Notes: generated by a model not told the origin, from the sequence alone. Shown: positions 18,916 to 28,223, numbered from the stretch's first letter. The stretch: DNA of 64,000 bases from Piscirickettsiaceae bacterium (GCA_024685975.1 JAIBDZ010000003.1:54562-118561), one strand, 5' to 3'. Translations and numbers: made by a program.

Positions 18916-19512
18916 ATGAAATTGCTTTTTGACTTTTTACCCATTGTTTTATTTTTCATTGCCTATAAATTCGGCGGTGGCATCTACCAATGGGATGGAC
19001 AGGAATACGATATTAAAGGCATCTATGTCGCGACTGCGGTCATGATTGTCGCTACGATTATTCAAAGTTCATACACCTATCTCCGACATGGCAAAGTCGA
19101 AAAGTCTCACCTGATTACCCTTGTGTTAGTGGTTATATTAGGCGGCGCGACATTATGGTTGCAAGATCCTAACTTTATTATGTGGAAACCCACTGTCGTC
19201 AACTGGCTGTTTGCTTTAGGTTTTTTAGGTACGCAGTTGTTAAGCAACAAGACATTATTAGAACGTATGATGTCAGAACATATCCAACTGCCTGATTTTG
19301 TTTGGATTCGACTCAACTTAGCTTGGATCACCTTTTTCATTCTATCTGGTATCGCCAATATTTATGTTGCCTACCAGTTTTCAGAAGATACATGGGTCAA
19401 CTTCAAACTCTTTGGCTTACTGGGTTTGACCATTATTTTTATTATAGGACAATCCGTTTACTTAAGCCGCTATATGACTGAACCTGATGATACTGAAAAG
19501 GATAAGTCTTAA
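18916..19512 (+). CDS. yciB: Septation protein A/YciB inner membrane protein
   Basis: A 198-residue polytopic membrane protein of the YciB/IspA septation family, with about five to six helices. The start [20 protein letters not shown] is the family signature, and [17 protein letters not shown] and [13 protein letters not shown] follow. In E. coli YciB influences envelope integrity and interacts with elongation and division proteins; its biochemical role is unclear. Its TAA overlaps the yciI ATG (TAATG), so yciB and yciI are translationally coupled, matching the yciB-yciI association in other gammaproteobacteria. Confidence 0.95.
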   Translation: MKLLFDFLPIVLFFIAYKFGGGIYQWDGQEYDIKGIYVATAVMIVATIIQSSYTYLRHGKVEKSHLITLVLVVILGGATLWLQDPNFIMWKPTVVNWLFALGFLGTQLLSNKTLLERMMSEHIQLPDFVWIRLNLAWITFFILSGIANIYVAYQFSEDTWVNFKLFGLLGLTIIFIIGQSVYLSRYMTEPDDTEKDKS

Positions 19513-19811
19513 TGTTATATGCCATTATCAGCGAAGATGTCAGCGATAGTTTGCCATTACGACTCCAAGTCCGAGCGGAACATATAGCAAGACTAGACAA
19601 ACTCAAGTCAGAAGGTAGGTTAGTCATAGCTGGCCCTCATCCCGCTATAGATAGTCAAGATCCTGGTGATGCAGGATTTAGCGGTAGCTTAATTGTGGCT
19701 GAATTTACTGATTTAACTTCGGCTCAATCATGGGCTGACGCCGACCCTTATGTGGCGGCAGGCGTCTATCAATCTGTCACCGTCAAACCGTTCAAGCGAG
19801 TACTACCATGA
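19512..19811 (+). CDS. yciI: YciI-like protein
   Basis: A 99-residue YciI-family protein with a dimeric ferredoxin-like fold. Expected active-site-like residues are visible: the histidine in [12 protein letters not shown] near 24, [10 protein letters not shown], and the [12 protein letters not shown] motif near 76-87 with the conserved Asp. The reaction is unknown for most members. Its ATG overlaps the yciB stop, and its TGA overlaps the bolA ATG (ATGA), so the three genes form a tight operon. Confidence 0.93.
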   Translation: MLYAIISEDVSDSLPLRLQVRAEHIARLDKLKSEGRLVIAGPHPAIDSQDPGDAGFSGSLIVAEFTDLTSAQSWADADPYVAAGVYQSVTVKPFKRVLP

Positions 19812-20068
19812 CAACATTGACGCAACTAGAACAAGCCTTAACCACGCTTAACCCCATACATCTTCATATTGAAGATGACAGTGCATTACATGCTGGCCAC
19901 GCAGGTAACAATGGCGGTGGTCATTATCGCGTAACGATTACTAGTCCTGCTTTTTCGGGCTTATCCTTAATTCAACGTCATCGCCTAGTCTACGACGCTG
20001 CGGCACATTTAATGCCAGAAGCCATTCATGCCCTCAGCATCAAAGCGCTGACACCTGAAGAAGGCTAA
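19808..20068 (+). CDS. BolA family protein
   Basis: An 86-residue BolA/IbaG-type protein. The core is visible as [20 protein letters not shown] (23-42), [20 protein letters not shown] and a C-terminal [14 protein letters not shown]. The invariant histidine of the RHRLVYDA helix is present. BolA proteins partner with monothiol glutaredoxins in iron-sulfur cluster handling and regulate envelope and morphology genes. It shares a four-base overlap with yciI and lies 12 bases before the PilZ gene. I cannot decide between BolA and YrbA/IbaG subtypes without an alignment. Confidence 0.93.
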   Translation: MTTLTQLEQALTTLNPIHLHIEDDSALHAGHAGNNGGGHYRVTITSPAFSGLSLIQRHRLVYDAAAHLMPEAIHALSIKALTPEEG

Positions 20069-20080
20069 CGTTAACCCGTT

Positions 20081-22297
20081 ATGGCTGAGTCCCGTCCTCG
20101 CAGTAGAAATCACACATTTCTTCAAGAACAAGAACAGCTCAGGCTATCTAAACCATCAAACCTAGCCATTGATCTTCGCAATAAAGTTGTAGGAGAGTGT
20201 CAGGCTTATCAGTTTGGTGGAGTCACACACTATTTAGATGATCGCGGTTACTTATTAGCCAAACGTTTGATGGAACGCTATAACGGTCGTTACACCATTG
20301 GTGTGTATGAATTATTGCATAAAGCAATTAAAACACTCATCCAAAATGAAACTGAATCACCTGAGACTGAACAAGAACATCGTGCGCCTCTTTTTCGTGA
20401 CGCTAATCGCGTACAAATGCTGGCGTTAGATTCCGTTTTTGAGCGCAATGAGCTTCGCATTGTCTATGCCACTGAGGTCAAACTCACGGCCGGTGACTTG
20501 TTATATCATGGTAGTACTTTAGATATCTCTGCCTCGGCGATTCGCCTTTCCATGAAACGGGCTTATACACTTGGCATCGATCAAGAGGTTCTGGTGTCTT
20601 TTCCGGATTTCAAAACCGAAAACGGCGACGCCTTTAGTCAATTAACCTACCGTATTCAAGATATTTCACATTCGGCTTTACGAACGCAAGTAGTCTTATT
20701 CCGCCGTGATCGTTCTGAGCAATTTGAACGTTGGTTCTCGCAATGGTCACAGCAATATAAAAGCCTAGCTAAAATTGATATTAACCATCAACTGCTTAAT
20801 ATTGCGCATAGTTTTTATTTACGCCTGTATCTCAAAACAGTCAAAAAACCGCTATTATGGCTTAGCCCTGTCGCATTTCCCGATCCGATTAAAGCGATAC
20901 ATCTTAATTCAAATTCATCACGTGCTATTCACTATCTGCTGGATAATCAAGGCAAGCTCAACTTGTCTCTATTACCACTGCAACAAGTCCTTAATGCTGA
21001 CAATACCGCTTATCTTGTTTTTATTAGAATCACGCATGATGTCATCAGCAGTGTCGTTTTGCCTTACCTCTCACCTGACTTAACTTATGCTCTTTCAGAT
21101 GATTATGAACACGTATTACTAGTCCAGCATCAGTCTGTTTCTTTTCAGCATTATGATATTCAGCAACAATGTGCCGAACTGTTTGATATCGATGAAAACA
21201 AAGCAGAGTTATTAGAAAACCGCCTAAAATGTATCGAACACGCCATTATATTGAACGATATCACAGAAAGCTGTCGACATTTACCAAAACTCAATAAAGA
21301 CAGTTCATTGGTCGCGACATTAAGCAATCAACAGATTTTGTCGGTCAAACAACCTACCCCGGCATCACTCAACCATCATATTCATCGGCGACATCAACGT
21401 TATTTAATTCATACTGATATTTCGCTTTATCTCTTAAATGAACACCTGACCGTCACAACACAAGATGTCTCAGAAAATGGCTTATCACTTGAATTAACGG
21501 GTCATTTTGCCGTGTCTGAAGGCACGATTGTACGAGTCAACTTTATCCGTTGGCAAAGCAAGGTCAAAAAAGTTACCCTCTCAAATATTCCTTACACAGT
21601 GAGAAGCATGCAATATTGGGAAGGCACCACGACATTAGGTTTAGAACGAAATATTCACGCTTGTGGTGATAAAGTAAATCACTTTTTTGCTGACACGATT
21701 GCAGAAAACCGTGCAGAGCTTGGTTTAGATACTCAAGATTTGCTCACCATTCATGAATCCGCTTTATTTGGTGAACAAATCGCACAACATATGCCTAATA
21801 AGCCCTTTTATATCGGCCAAGATAAAGACCGAAAACGCATTATTCAGGCTGTGGCTAACACGGCCAATAATCATGCTGATGACTTGACCGACTTCTGGAC
21901 AGCATTTAGCCAATATGCGACGACTTTTACTGAGCTCATACGCTCGTCATTAAGCAATAATGATCCCATTGATGATTTTGGGGTCTATAGCTACCTAGAC
22001 AATCGGCAACAATGGCATATTCAAACCGATTTACAATTTGAACGGGCTGAACATAAAGCGTTATTTATCAATCGCGCCTTGCTGGCAACACGTTACGCCT
22101 TTTTCCATTGCTCATTAACCGCACTCAAATCACCATCTATCGAACAAGAACCGGACTTAGAGCAACAGCTATCGACTATTCGTCGCCATAGCCCTCACCA
22201 TATTCGTACCTTGCGTGACGTCATTCGTCATTTATCCGCAGTCGGCGACTTGACTGATATCACCACACTGATTGAAACAGCCTATCGACGTAACTAA
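20081..22297 (+). CDS. Large PilZ-domain protein, candidate cyclic-di-GMP effector
   Basis: A 738-residue soluble protein of unknown function. A C-terminal-half PilZ domain (about 434-530) has both cyclic-di-GMP signatures: HRRHQRY (435-441; RxxxR as R436-R440) and DVSENG (462-467). A second PilZ-like region around 110-215 has TLDISASAIRLSMK (146-159) but lacks a clean RxxxR. The rest is mixed alpha/beta without a motif I know; no signal peptide or membrane helix is seen. It follows bolA by 12 bases and its stop overlaps the convergent pmbA stop. With the GGDEF-EAL protein at 12566 and pilus and flagellar genes in the window, control of motility or attachment is plausible but unproven. Confidence 0.8.
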   Translation: MAESRPRSRNHTFLQEQEQLRLSKPSNLAIDLRNKVVGECQAYQFGGVTHYLDDRGYLLAKRLMERYNGRYTIGVYELLHKAIKTLIQNETESPETEQEHRAPLFRDANRVQMLALDSVFERNELRIVYATEVKLTAGDLLYHGSTLDISASAIRLSMKRAYTLGIDQEVLVSFPDFKTENGDAFSQLTYRIQDISHSALRTQVVLFRRDRSEQFERWFSQWSQQYKSLAKIDINHQLLNIAHSFYLRLYLKTVKKPLLWLSPVAFPDPIKAIHLNSNSSRAIHYLLDNQGKLNLSLLPLQQVLNADNTAYLVFIRITHDVISSVVLPYLSPDLTYALSDDYEHVLLVQHQSVSFQHYDIQQQCAELFDIDENKAELLENRLKCIEHAIILNDITESCRHLPKLNKDSSLVATLSNQQILSVKQPTPASLNHHIHRRHQRYLIHTDISLYLLNEHLTVTTQDVSENGLSLELTGHFAVSEGTIVRVNFIRWQSKVKKVTLSNIPYTVRSMQYWEGTTTLGLERNIHACGDKVNHFFADTIAENRAELGLDTQDLLTIHESALFGEQIAQHMPNKPFYIGQDKDRKRIIQAVANTANNHADDLTDFWTAFSQYATTFTELIRSSLSNNDPIDDFGVYSYLDNRQQWHIQTDLQFERAEHKALFINRALLATRYAFFHCSLTALKSPSIEQEPDLEQQLSTIRRHSPHHIRTLRDVIRHLSAVGDLTDITTLIETAYRRN

Positions 22298-23619
22298 GCC
22301 GCGATAGTCATTTTATCAATCCAAACGGCTCCAGTTCTAGTATTGCCTCGTAACTCAATATTATCGGCAATCGCTTGAATACCCATGAACATCTCACGTA
22401 AATTACTGGCAATAGTGAATTCATCGATAGGATATTGAATTTCACCATTCTCAACCCAAAATCCTGCTGCACCTTGAGAATAATCTCCGGTCACGATGTT
22501 AATTCCCATCCCCATGGTTTCCGTCACCAAAATTCCCGTGCCCATTTGCTGTAACAATTGTTCAAAACTTAAACCATGATGATCAACCGTGAGGTTATGT
22601 ACGCCACCAGCATTACCCGTGCTCGCCATGCCTAGTTTTCGAGCAGAATAACTATCTAAAACATAACCTTGCAAGACACCGTCTTGAATAATATCTCGGC
22701 TTTGTGTCGCCACTCCTTCGCTATCAAAGTTTGCACTGCCTAAGCCTTTAGATAAATGAGGTTGTTCGTGGATATGTATGGTGTCAGGAAAAATTTGTTT
22801 TCCTAAATGATCTAATAAAAAAGATGACTGTCGATACAGCGCACCGCCACGAATGGCCGACGTTAATTGGTTAAATAAAGAAGGCGCAATATCTGCTGCA
22901 AATACCACAGGATAGTTACCCGTTGTAATTGGTTTAGCATTCAAACGCGCTAAGGTATTTTCAGCAGCGCGTCGACCAATGCTTTCTGCTGACACTAAAT
23001 CTTGTGCATCACGAGCTAAGTCATACCAGTAATCGCGCTGCATTCCTTTATCATCTTGACTAATCAAGGCACACGACAGGCTGTGTCTTGTTCCACGGCT
23101 TTCGCCAATAAAACCATGACTATTGGCATAAACACGTTCGCCTTGATGACTCGATACGCTAGCACCTTCTGAATTGCTAATGCGCTCATCAACATCAAAT
23201 CCTGCTTGCTCGCAAGCCATAGCAATCTCGATTGCTTGCTCAGCGGTGACATCCCATGGATGATAAGTCGATAAATCAGGAAAGTCCTGCGCCATCAAAG
23301 CGGCATCAGCTAGGCCAGCGTGCGGGTCAGCTTGCGTATGTTTGGCAATCCCACATGCTGCTGTCACCGCATCTTTAACGGCTTGAGGGGACAGGTCTGC
23401 CGTGCTAGCAGAGGCTTTGCTATTGCCCATATAGACCGTCAAGCCGAGACTGGTATCGTTGTTATATTCCAATGTTTCTACATCACCTTGCCTTACGGTG
23501 ACAGACAAGCCAGTACTATGGCTCGCAGCGGCTTCTGCGGCAGTCGCTCCTTGTTGCTTTGCTTCTTCCAGCGCGAGTTGTGCTGCTTGTTGCAAAGCAG
23601 AAGAATCTGAACTAGTCAT
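22294..23619 (-). CDS. pmbA: Metalloprotease subunit TldE/PmbA
   Basis: PmbA (TldE) forms with TldD a heterodimeric protease that matures peptides such as microcin B17 and removes CcdA. The 441 residues show the family pattern: EALEYNND-like stretch (VETLEYNNDTSLGLTVYMG), DLSPQAVKDAV, ALYRQSSFLLDHLGKQIF, GGVHNLTVDHHGLSFEQLLQ split around position 345, and GYSQGAAGFW-like ending GDYSQGAAGFWVENGEI. It lacks HExxH, as expected for the E subunit. tldD is not in this window. It follows moeB by 16 bases on the minus strand and overlaps the convergent PilZ stop by four bases. Confidence 0.95.
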   Translation of the reverse strand: MTSSDSSALQQAAQLALEEAKQQGATAAEAAASHSTGLSVTVRQGDVETLEYNNDTSLGLTVYMGNSKASASTADLSPQAVKDAVTAACGIAKHTQADPHAGLADAALMAQDFPDLSTYHPWDVTAEQAIEIAMACEQAGFDVDERISNSEGASVSSHQGERVYANSHGFIGESRGTRHSLSCALISQDDKGMQRDYWYDLARDAQDLVSAESIGRRAAENTLARLNAKPITTGNYPVVFAADIAPSLFNQLTSAIRGGALYRQSSFLLDHLGKQIFPDTIHIHEQPHLSKGLGSANFDSEGVATQSRDIIQDGVLQGYVLDSYSARKLGMASTGNAGGVHNLTVDHHGLSFEQLLQQMGTGILVTETMGMGINIVTGDYSQGAAGFWVENGEIQYPIDEFTIASNLREMFMGIQAIADNIELRGNTRTGAVWIDKMTIAA

Positions 23620-23635
23620 GAGTGGTTTTACCTTT

Positions 23636-24388
23636 TTATACTTGATGAGACTGGCACACTGGACAGTCTGGATTGGGTTTTAATGTCATTTCACGCCATT
23701 GCATACTGGCGGCATCAAGGATCAATAATCGACTTGATAACGTCTGACCAAACTGGCTTAATAATTTAATTGTTTCAATGGCTTGTATACTGCCTATTAC
23801 ACCTAATAGTGGTGATAACACGCCAGTTTGGGCGCAGCTTTGTTCTAACTCACCTGTTTCTTGATATAGGCAACGATAACAAGCGGTGTCAGCTTGTCTG
23901 GCATCATAGACCGTAACATGACCTTCCATTCTAATCGCAGCACCGGAAACCAAAGGTTTTTTCAATTCTTGCGTTACTTCATTTAATAAAAATCGCGTCG
24001 CAAAATTATCCGTACAATCAATGACTGCATCGACATCCCGTACAATATCGACTAATTCTGATCGTTCAAGTCTTTGATGTCGAAGATCTAATTCAATCTC
24101 CGCGTTCATACTACGCAACCGTTCAGCAGCTGAGGTCACTTTTTGCTGACCGATACTGTGTTCAGTATGAATGATCTGACGTTGTAGATTCGAGCTTTCT
24201 ACCGTGTCGTCATCAACCAAGGTCATTTTTCCGACACCCGCCGCGGCAAGATATAAAGCGACAGGCGACCCTAAGCCTCCCAAACCAATAATCAATACAT
24301 GGCTGGAGAGCAGGCGTTGCTGGCCTTCATAATCAATTTGCGGCAAAAGTATTTGCCGACTGTAACGCAAGAGCTGATCGTCATTCAT
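23636..24388 (-). CDS. moeB: Adenylyltransferase MoeB/ThiF family
   Basis: An E1-like enzyme of 250 residues that adenylates the C-terminal glycine of a ubiquitin-like sulfur carrier such as MoaD or ThiS. ATP-binding LIIGLGGLGSPVALYLAAAG lies near 33-52, NLQRQIIHTEHSIG near 68-81 and the DCTDNF motif near 124-129. Zinc cysteines are visible as CYRCLY and CPVC. The rhodanese domain found in some MoeB proteins is absent. It follows prmC by 30 bases, as in the prfA-prmC-moeB order of other gammaproteobacteria; prfA is missing here. MoeB and ThiF cannot be separated by eye with certainty. Confidence 0.92.
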   Translation of the reverse strand: MNDDQLLRYSRQILLPQIDYEGQQRLLSSHVLIIGLGGLGSPVALYLAAAGVGKMTLVDDDTVESSNLQRQIIHTEHSIGQQKVTSAAERLRSMNAEIELDLRHQRLERSELVDIVRDVDAVIDCTDNFATRFLLNEVTQELKKPLVSGAAIRMEGHVTVYDARQADTACYRCLYQETGELEQSCAQTGVLSPLLGVIGSIQAIETIKLLSQFGQTLSSRLLILDAASMQWREMTLKPNPDCPVCQSHQV

Positions 24389-24418
24389 AAGTGGAGTACT
24401 GTGACAAAATTCATTCTA

Positions 24419-25252
24419 TTATACTGGCAGTTGACCGATTGTAACTCGTTCATGACCACCATAGTCTCGTATTGAACTAATTTGTTCAAAACCGTGTTGT
24501 TGAAATAGGGCTTGCACCGCGAGGGCTTGTTGATAACCATGTTCAACCATTAACCAGCCACCGGCCTTTAATCGTGTTGAGGCTTGGCGACTAATCTGCT
24601 CAATATCCGCTAACCCTTTATTCTCAGCTACCAAGGCGCTTTTGGGTTCAAACCTGACGTCACCTTGCTCTAAATGCGGGTCATTTTGATCGATATACGG
24701 CGGGTTACTGACGATTAAATCAACACAATGGGCTTGTATCGCATCCAGCCAATCTCCTTGCCACAAGAAGACATGGTGCAAATGGTGCTGGCGCCGATTA
24801 GATTGAGCTACCCCTAATGCTGCGGCTGATTGATCAGAAGCAAATACGGTTATATCATTTCGCTCAGAAGCCAACGCCAATGCAATAGCACCAGAGCCTG
24901 TACCTATATCCATGACAACCATTTGAGCTGTCATTTTACTCAAAGCTGTTGAAACTAATATTTCGGTGTCAGGCCTTGGAATCAGGGTCGCGATATCCAC
25001 TTTTAAATCTAAGGTCCAAAAGCCTCTTTCCCCGATAAGGTAAGCAACAGGCTCCCCTTGTTCGCGGCGATGTAATAAACGCTCAAAGTCCTGATGTTGT
25101 TGCTCAGTTAGTTTTTTTTCTGGCCAAGTTTGTAAGTAATGACTTTGGCATTGCAACACATGACATAATAAATAGTGACTATCAACTTCTGGCGAATCCG
25201 ATTGATGAAGCCGCAGCTTAGCATGATGCAAAGTGTCTCGAATGGTCATCAT
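24419..25252 (-). CDS. prmC: Release-factor glutamine methyltransferase PrmC
   Basis: PrmC methylates the GGQ glutamine of release factors RF1 and RF2. The 277-residue protein has an N-terminal helical domain with EPVAYLIGERGFWTLDLKV, then the SAM domain: VMDIGTGSGAIALALASE and the catalytic NPPYID. The LIPRPDTEILV motif near 92-102 is also typical. The start is one of two consecutive ATGs at 25252/25249, four bases after the preceding stop, showing tight linkage to the receiver gene upstream. Confidence 0.96.
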   Translation of the reverse strand: MMTIRDTLHHAKLRLHQSDSPEVDSHYLLCHVLQCQSHYLQTWPEKKLTEQQHQDFERLLHRREQGEPVAYLIGERGFWTLDLKVDIATLIPRPDTEILVSTALSKMTAQMVVMDIGTGSGAIALALASERNDITVFASDQSAAALGVAQSNRRQHHLHHVFLWQGDWLDAIQAHCVDLIVSNPPYIDQNDPHLEQGDVRFEPKSALVAENKGLADIEQISRQASTRLKAGGWLMVEHGYQQALAVQALFQQHGFEQISSIRDYGGHERVTIGQLPV

Positions 25253-25256
25253 GACT

Positions 25257-26312
25257 TTAAATAAAATGTAGGACGGTCACAGCAAGCAACCCTATGGTCA
25301 GCACAAACATCCATTGTTGAAGTCGAGACAAGCGTTGTGTTAGATCTGCTAATTCATTTTGTTCTGGCTCGGGCTCAATATCGGTTTTCAAGTTAGCATT
25401 AAGCTGTGCCCAATGTTTATCAACACGTTCGGCTACCAATGGTGACACCATAGCCGTTAAGCGATCCTTCAAATGCTGTTCCACCGCTGCCGTCACTTTC
25501 GGGCCAATTTGCATGCCCAATTCGACTTGCAATTGGCGTTGCTGCTGCTCTAACCATGGTGCGGTTTGCACGGCAATGTCATGTTTGACTTGTTGCATCA
25601 CATCGATATCTGACAGCACGCTATCCATCACTGCTCTCACTTGATCTTCCACCGTTGTTTTCTGTTGCTCGATTGAGCGTGTTAGCTGCTGCTCGGTATT
25701 TGCTTGTACTTGCTGTGACAGGTTAGTTTTTAGCATGTCCACTTGTTGCGTTAATGCTGAAGCGTGGCGCTTAGCATAATCCTGGCAGATTTCTGTGGCT
25801 ATTTTTTCTGCAATATCATGTGCTTGCTGATTCAGTTGTGATATTAAATTCTGTTCGACTTCTTCGATAACTTGGTGTGCCATGTCTGTTTGCTCTACCA
25901 CCATAGCCTCTGGTTGAGGTGCTATCTCTTCTTCATTATTCATGTTGGATAAAGCAGCGAAAATCGAGTCAACTTGCTCTGCTTTTGGTGGTTTAGTCAT
26001 CACTGCAATCGCACCCGCTTTTAAGGCATTATCCTGATCCACTTCGCTATCATTGCCGGTACAGACCACAATCGGAATAGTGGCAAAACGAGGATCGGCC
26101 TTAATTTTTTGCGTCGCGGTCAGGCCATCCATGCCTGGCATCATCACATCCATAAAGATCACATCCGGTTGGCGTTCATGATTTTGCAGCCAATCAATGG
26201 CTTGTTCTGCACTATCACACTCTTCAACAGTGCAGTCTTGAGCTAACAACCCTTTTCTTAACGCCATTCTTGCAACACGAGAATCATCAACAACGAGAAC
26301 CCATTTCGACAT
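25257..26312 (-). CDS. Tail-anchored response-regulator receiver protein
   Basis: A 351-residue protein with a complete N-terminal receiver domain (about 1-125): VLVVDDSRVA, phosphoacceptor Asp55 in FMDVMMPGMDGL, Thr85 in VVCTGND and Lys107 in MTKPP. A long charged, Gln-rich region (about 130-315) follows with heptad-like coiled-coil character, and a single C-terminal membrane helix (about 328-350) ends the protein. That arrangement predicts a tail-anchored protein with the receiver in the cytosol. No output domain is recognised. The start is 26312 because AGGAG lies 6 bases before it, but only 3 before the other ATG (26315). It is between DUF3301 and prmC; its kinase is unknown. Confidence 0.8.
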   Translation of the reverse strand: MSKWVLVVDDSRVARMALRKGLLAQDCTVEECDSAEQAIDWLQNHERQPDVIFMDVMMPGMDGLTATQKIKADPRFATIPIVVCTGNDSEVDQDNALKAGAIAVMTKPPKAEQVDSIFAALSNMNNEEEIAPQPEAMVVEQTDMAHQVIEEVEQNLISQLNQQAHDIAEKIATEICQDYAKRHASALTQQVDMLKTNLSQQVQANTEQQLTRSIEQQKTTVEDQVRAVMDSVLSDIDVMQQVKHDIAVQTAPWLEQQQRQLQVELGMQIGPKVTAAVEQHLKDRLTAMVSPLVAERVDKHWAQLNANLKTDIEPEPEQNELADLTQRLSRLQQWMFVLTIGLLAVTVLHFI

Positions 26313-26321
26313 CATCTTCTC

Positions 26322-26633
26322 CTAAGTTATTCTATGTGCATCCAAGCGAATATGGTTGACTTGCCCACCCAACATGTCTACTTCACCTTGATATCTCATG
26401 GCCATATCAGTTGCAAATTCGAAACCATATGTCCTGAGGATTTGCATTCGGCCCTGGCGGTTTCGCTTCAAGCGTATCTTTTTCCAAGCCACAGTATCAT
26501 TAAGCAAAGTTACATCAACATGATCGCATTGTCTTTTGGCCGCTTGAATCGCTTTTTCGGCCACCCCGCGGCTATCCCACCAAAACCATAACAAACTGGC
26601 CAGCAATAAAATGGTTAAACCGTTATCAATCAA
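26322..26633 (-). CDS. DUF3301 family membrane-anchored protein
   Basis: A 103-residue protein with one N-terminal membrane helix (GLTILLLASLLWFWWDSR) and a basic soluble domain ending in FEFATDMAMRYQGEVDMLGG, the DUF3301 pattern. Function is unknown. I choose the TTG at 26633 as start: GGGGAG lies 7 bases before it, and it forms a TTGA overlap with the rsmE stop. The in-frame ATG at 26648 has no Shine-Dalgarno and lies deeper in rsmE. It sits between rsmE and the tail-anchored receiver. Confidence 0.8.
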   Translation of the reverse strand: MIDNGLTILLLASLLWFWWDSRGVAEKAIQAAKRQCDHVDVTLLNDTVAWKKIRLKRNRQGRMQILRTYGFEFATDMAMRYQGEVDMLGGQVNHIRLDAHRIT

Positions 26634-27352
26634 GCTAAATCTCCCCATAAGGTTTGTAGTGCACTGATAACAGCAATCGCGGCTGTTTCTGTCCTCAAAA
26701 TACGAGGGCCAAACCGCACAGATTGGAAGCCGCTTTGTTCTGCCTGCATCATTTCATCGTCACTAAACCCACCTTCAGGACCAATAGCAATACTGATATC
26801 TTGCTGAGGAGAGAGTGTGGTTAATGTTGCTGGTGCTATTGGACTTAATATGATGCCATTGTCGGCGTCATTCAAGGCCGCTTGCAATGTCATGACCGGG
26901 GAGAGTTCGGGTAGCCTATTTCGACCGCTTTGCTCACAGGCACTAATCATCACACCTTGCCAATGCGCCCATTTTTTATCACTCCGCTGATGATTTAGTT
27001 GCACATTGCATCGCTCCGTCACAACGGGGATAATTTTATTCACGCCCAATTCGACTGCTTTTTGCAGTGCAATATCCATCCTATCGCCTTTTGATATTCC
27101 TTGAATCAAGGTAATCGATAATGGCGAGTTCGTCTCGGCTGGCTCACGCTGACCTAATTGCACGGCAGAAGCGCGCTTATCGACTGATACTAATTCAGCA
27201 TGACACTCCAAACCGAGCCCATCAAAAAGGCGCATCTTATCGCCTTGTTTTAACCGCAAGACTTGAATGGCATGCCGATGGACTTTATCAGGCAACGTAA
27301 GTAATGACGAGGCTTGGGTTAACTCTGGGCAATAAAAACGGGGAATACGCAT
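26630..27352 (-). CDS. rsmE: 16S rRNA m3U1498 methyltransferase RsmE
   Basis: RsmE methylates N3 of U1498 in 16S rRNA of the 30S subunit. The 240-residue SPOUT enzyme shows the N-terminal PUA-like domain (RIPRFYCPELTQ, HAIQVLRLKQGDKMRLFDG). It also has ISKGDRMDIALQKAVELGV, SACEQSGRNRLPEL, the knot motifs IAIGPEGGFSDDEM and FGPRILRTETAAI. Length and motifs are normal. It heads the minus-strand set rsmE-DUF3301-receiver-prmC-moeB-pmbA. Confidence 0.97.
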   Translation of the reverse strand: MRIPRFYCPELTQASSLLTLPDKVHRHAIQVLRLKQGDKMRLFDGLGLECHAELVSVDKRASAVQLGQREPAETNSPLSITLIQGISKGDRMDIALQKAVELGVNKIIPVVTERCNVQLNHQRSDKKWAHWQGVMISACEQSGRNRLPELSPVMTLQAALNDADNGIILSPIAPATLTTLSPQQDISIAIGPEGGFSDDEMMQAEQSGFQSVRFGPRILRTETAAIAVISALQTLWGDLA

Positions 27353-27392
27353 CAGCTATTATTTCACCCTTAATACAGCATGGTATGTTAGT

Positions 27393-27422
27393 TTGAATGT
27401 ATTTAGGTTCACGTTTTATACT
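27393..27422 (+). promoter_or_regulatory. Sigma-70-like promoter, possibly leaderless
   Basis: TTGAAT (27393-27398), an 18-base spacer and TATACT (27417-27422) form a good vegetative promoter. Transcription would start near 27429, which is the ATG of the inositol phosphatase gene. No Shine-Dalgarno precedes that ATG, so a leaderless message is possible. Confidence 0.45.
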
Positions 27423-27428
27423 CAAGTT

Positions 27429-28217
27429 ATGATCGTTGATATTACATTGGTTCAAAATTTGGTCAAAACCTTAGCAAGTGAGGTTTTATTACCGCGCTTT
27501 AATTGTGTTGACAGCCATTATAAGGCTGATGGCAGTATCGTGACAGAAGCAGATTTACTGATGCAAGCTGCGCTGTCACAAGCGTTAACCCAACACTATC
27601 CCGATATCGCACTATTAAGCGAAGAAATGGAGCCTGCCGAACAGCAACAACTCTTTGACTCTGGCCAGAGTCTCTGGTGCTTAGATCCAATTGATGGCAC
27701 CACTAATTTTGCTTCAGGTTTACCTTTTTTCTGTGTGTCATTGGCCCTAATAGTAGATCGTGAGTTGGTTTTTGGCCTAGTTTATGATCCCATTCGCGAC
27801 GAATGTTTTTCAGCCTATCAACACCATGGCGCATATTTGAATCAAACTCGCTTAAGTACCGCCGATTCGATAACCTCCTTAAAAAAAGCCATTGCTTTTA
27901 TTGATTACAAACGATTATTACCCGATCTGAGACAGCGCGTCATTGATGAACAACCTTTTGGTTCACATCGCCATCTGGGTTCAATTGCGCTTGAGTTATG
28001 CTGGTTAAGCATTGGCCGTGGACATGTTTACTTACATAACCGCCAAAACCTGTGGGACTACGCGGCAGCATTAGTGGTGTTAACAGAGCTCGGTATTCCG
28101 ATACAATCCTTTTCAGGTAATCCTGTTTTTGATGGACGCTTAACCCCTCGTCCGACTGTCGCCGCAGTTAATCCGGCACTATTTGATGCTTGGTTACATT
28201 GTCTTGATTTAAAATAA
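27429..28217 (+). CDS. Inositol monophosphatase family protein
   Basis: A 262-residue Mg-dependent, Li-sensitive phosphatase superfamily member. Metal motifs are visible: the SEEME segment, LDPIDGTTNFASGLPFFCVS (WLDPIDGT class) and LWDYAAALVV (WDxAA) near the C-terminus. Substrate could be inositol phosphate, another sugar phosphate, histidinol phosphate or PAP; sequence alone does not decide. It differs from SuhB in detail. The ATG at 27429 gives the family-like N-terminus; an in-frame TTG at 27393 overlaps the promoter. pgeF follows after 6 bases, so they probably share a transcript. Confidence 0.88.
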   Translation: MIVDITLVQNLVKTLASEVLLPRFNCVDSHYKADGSIVTEADLLMQAALSQALTQHYPDIALLSEEMEPAEQQQLFDSGQSLWCLDPIDGTTNFASGLPFFCVSLALIVDRELVFGLVYDPIRDECFSAYQHHGAYLNQTRLSTADSITSLKKAIAFIDYKRLLPDLRQRVIDEQPFGSHRHLGSIALELCWLSIGRGHVYLHNRQNLWDYAAALVVLTELGIPIQSFSGNPVFDGRLTPRPTVAAVNPALFDAWLHCLDLK

Positions 28218-28223
28218 CGGCCT

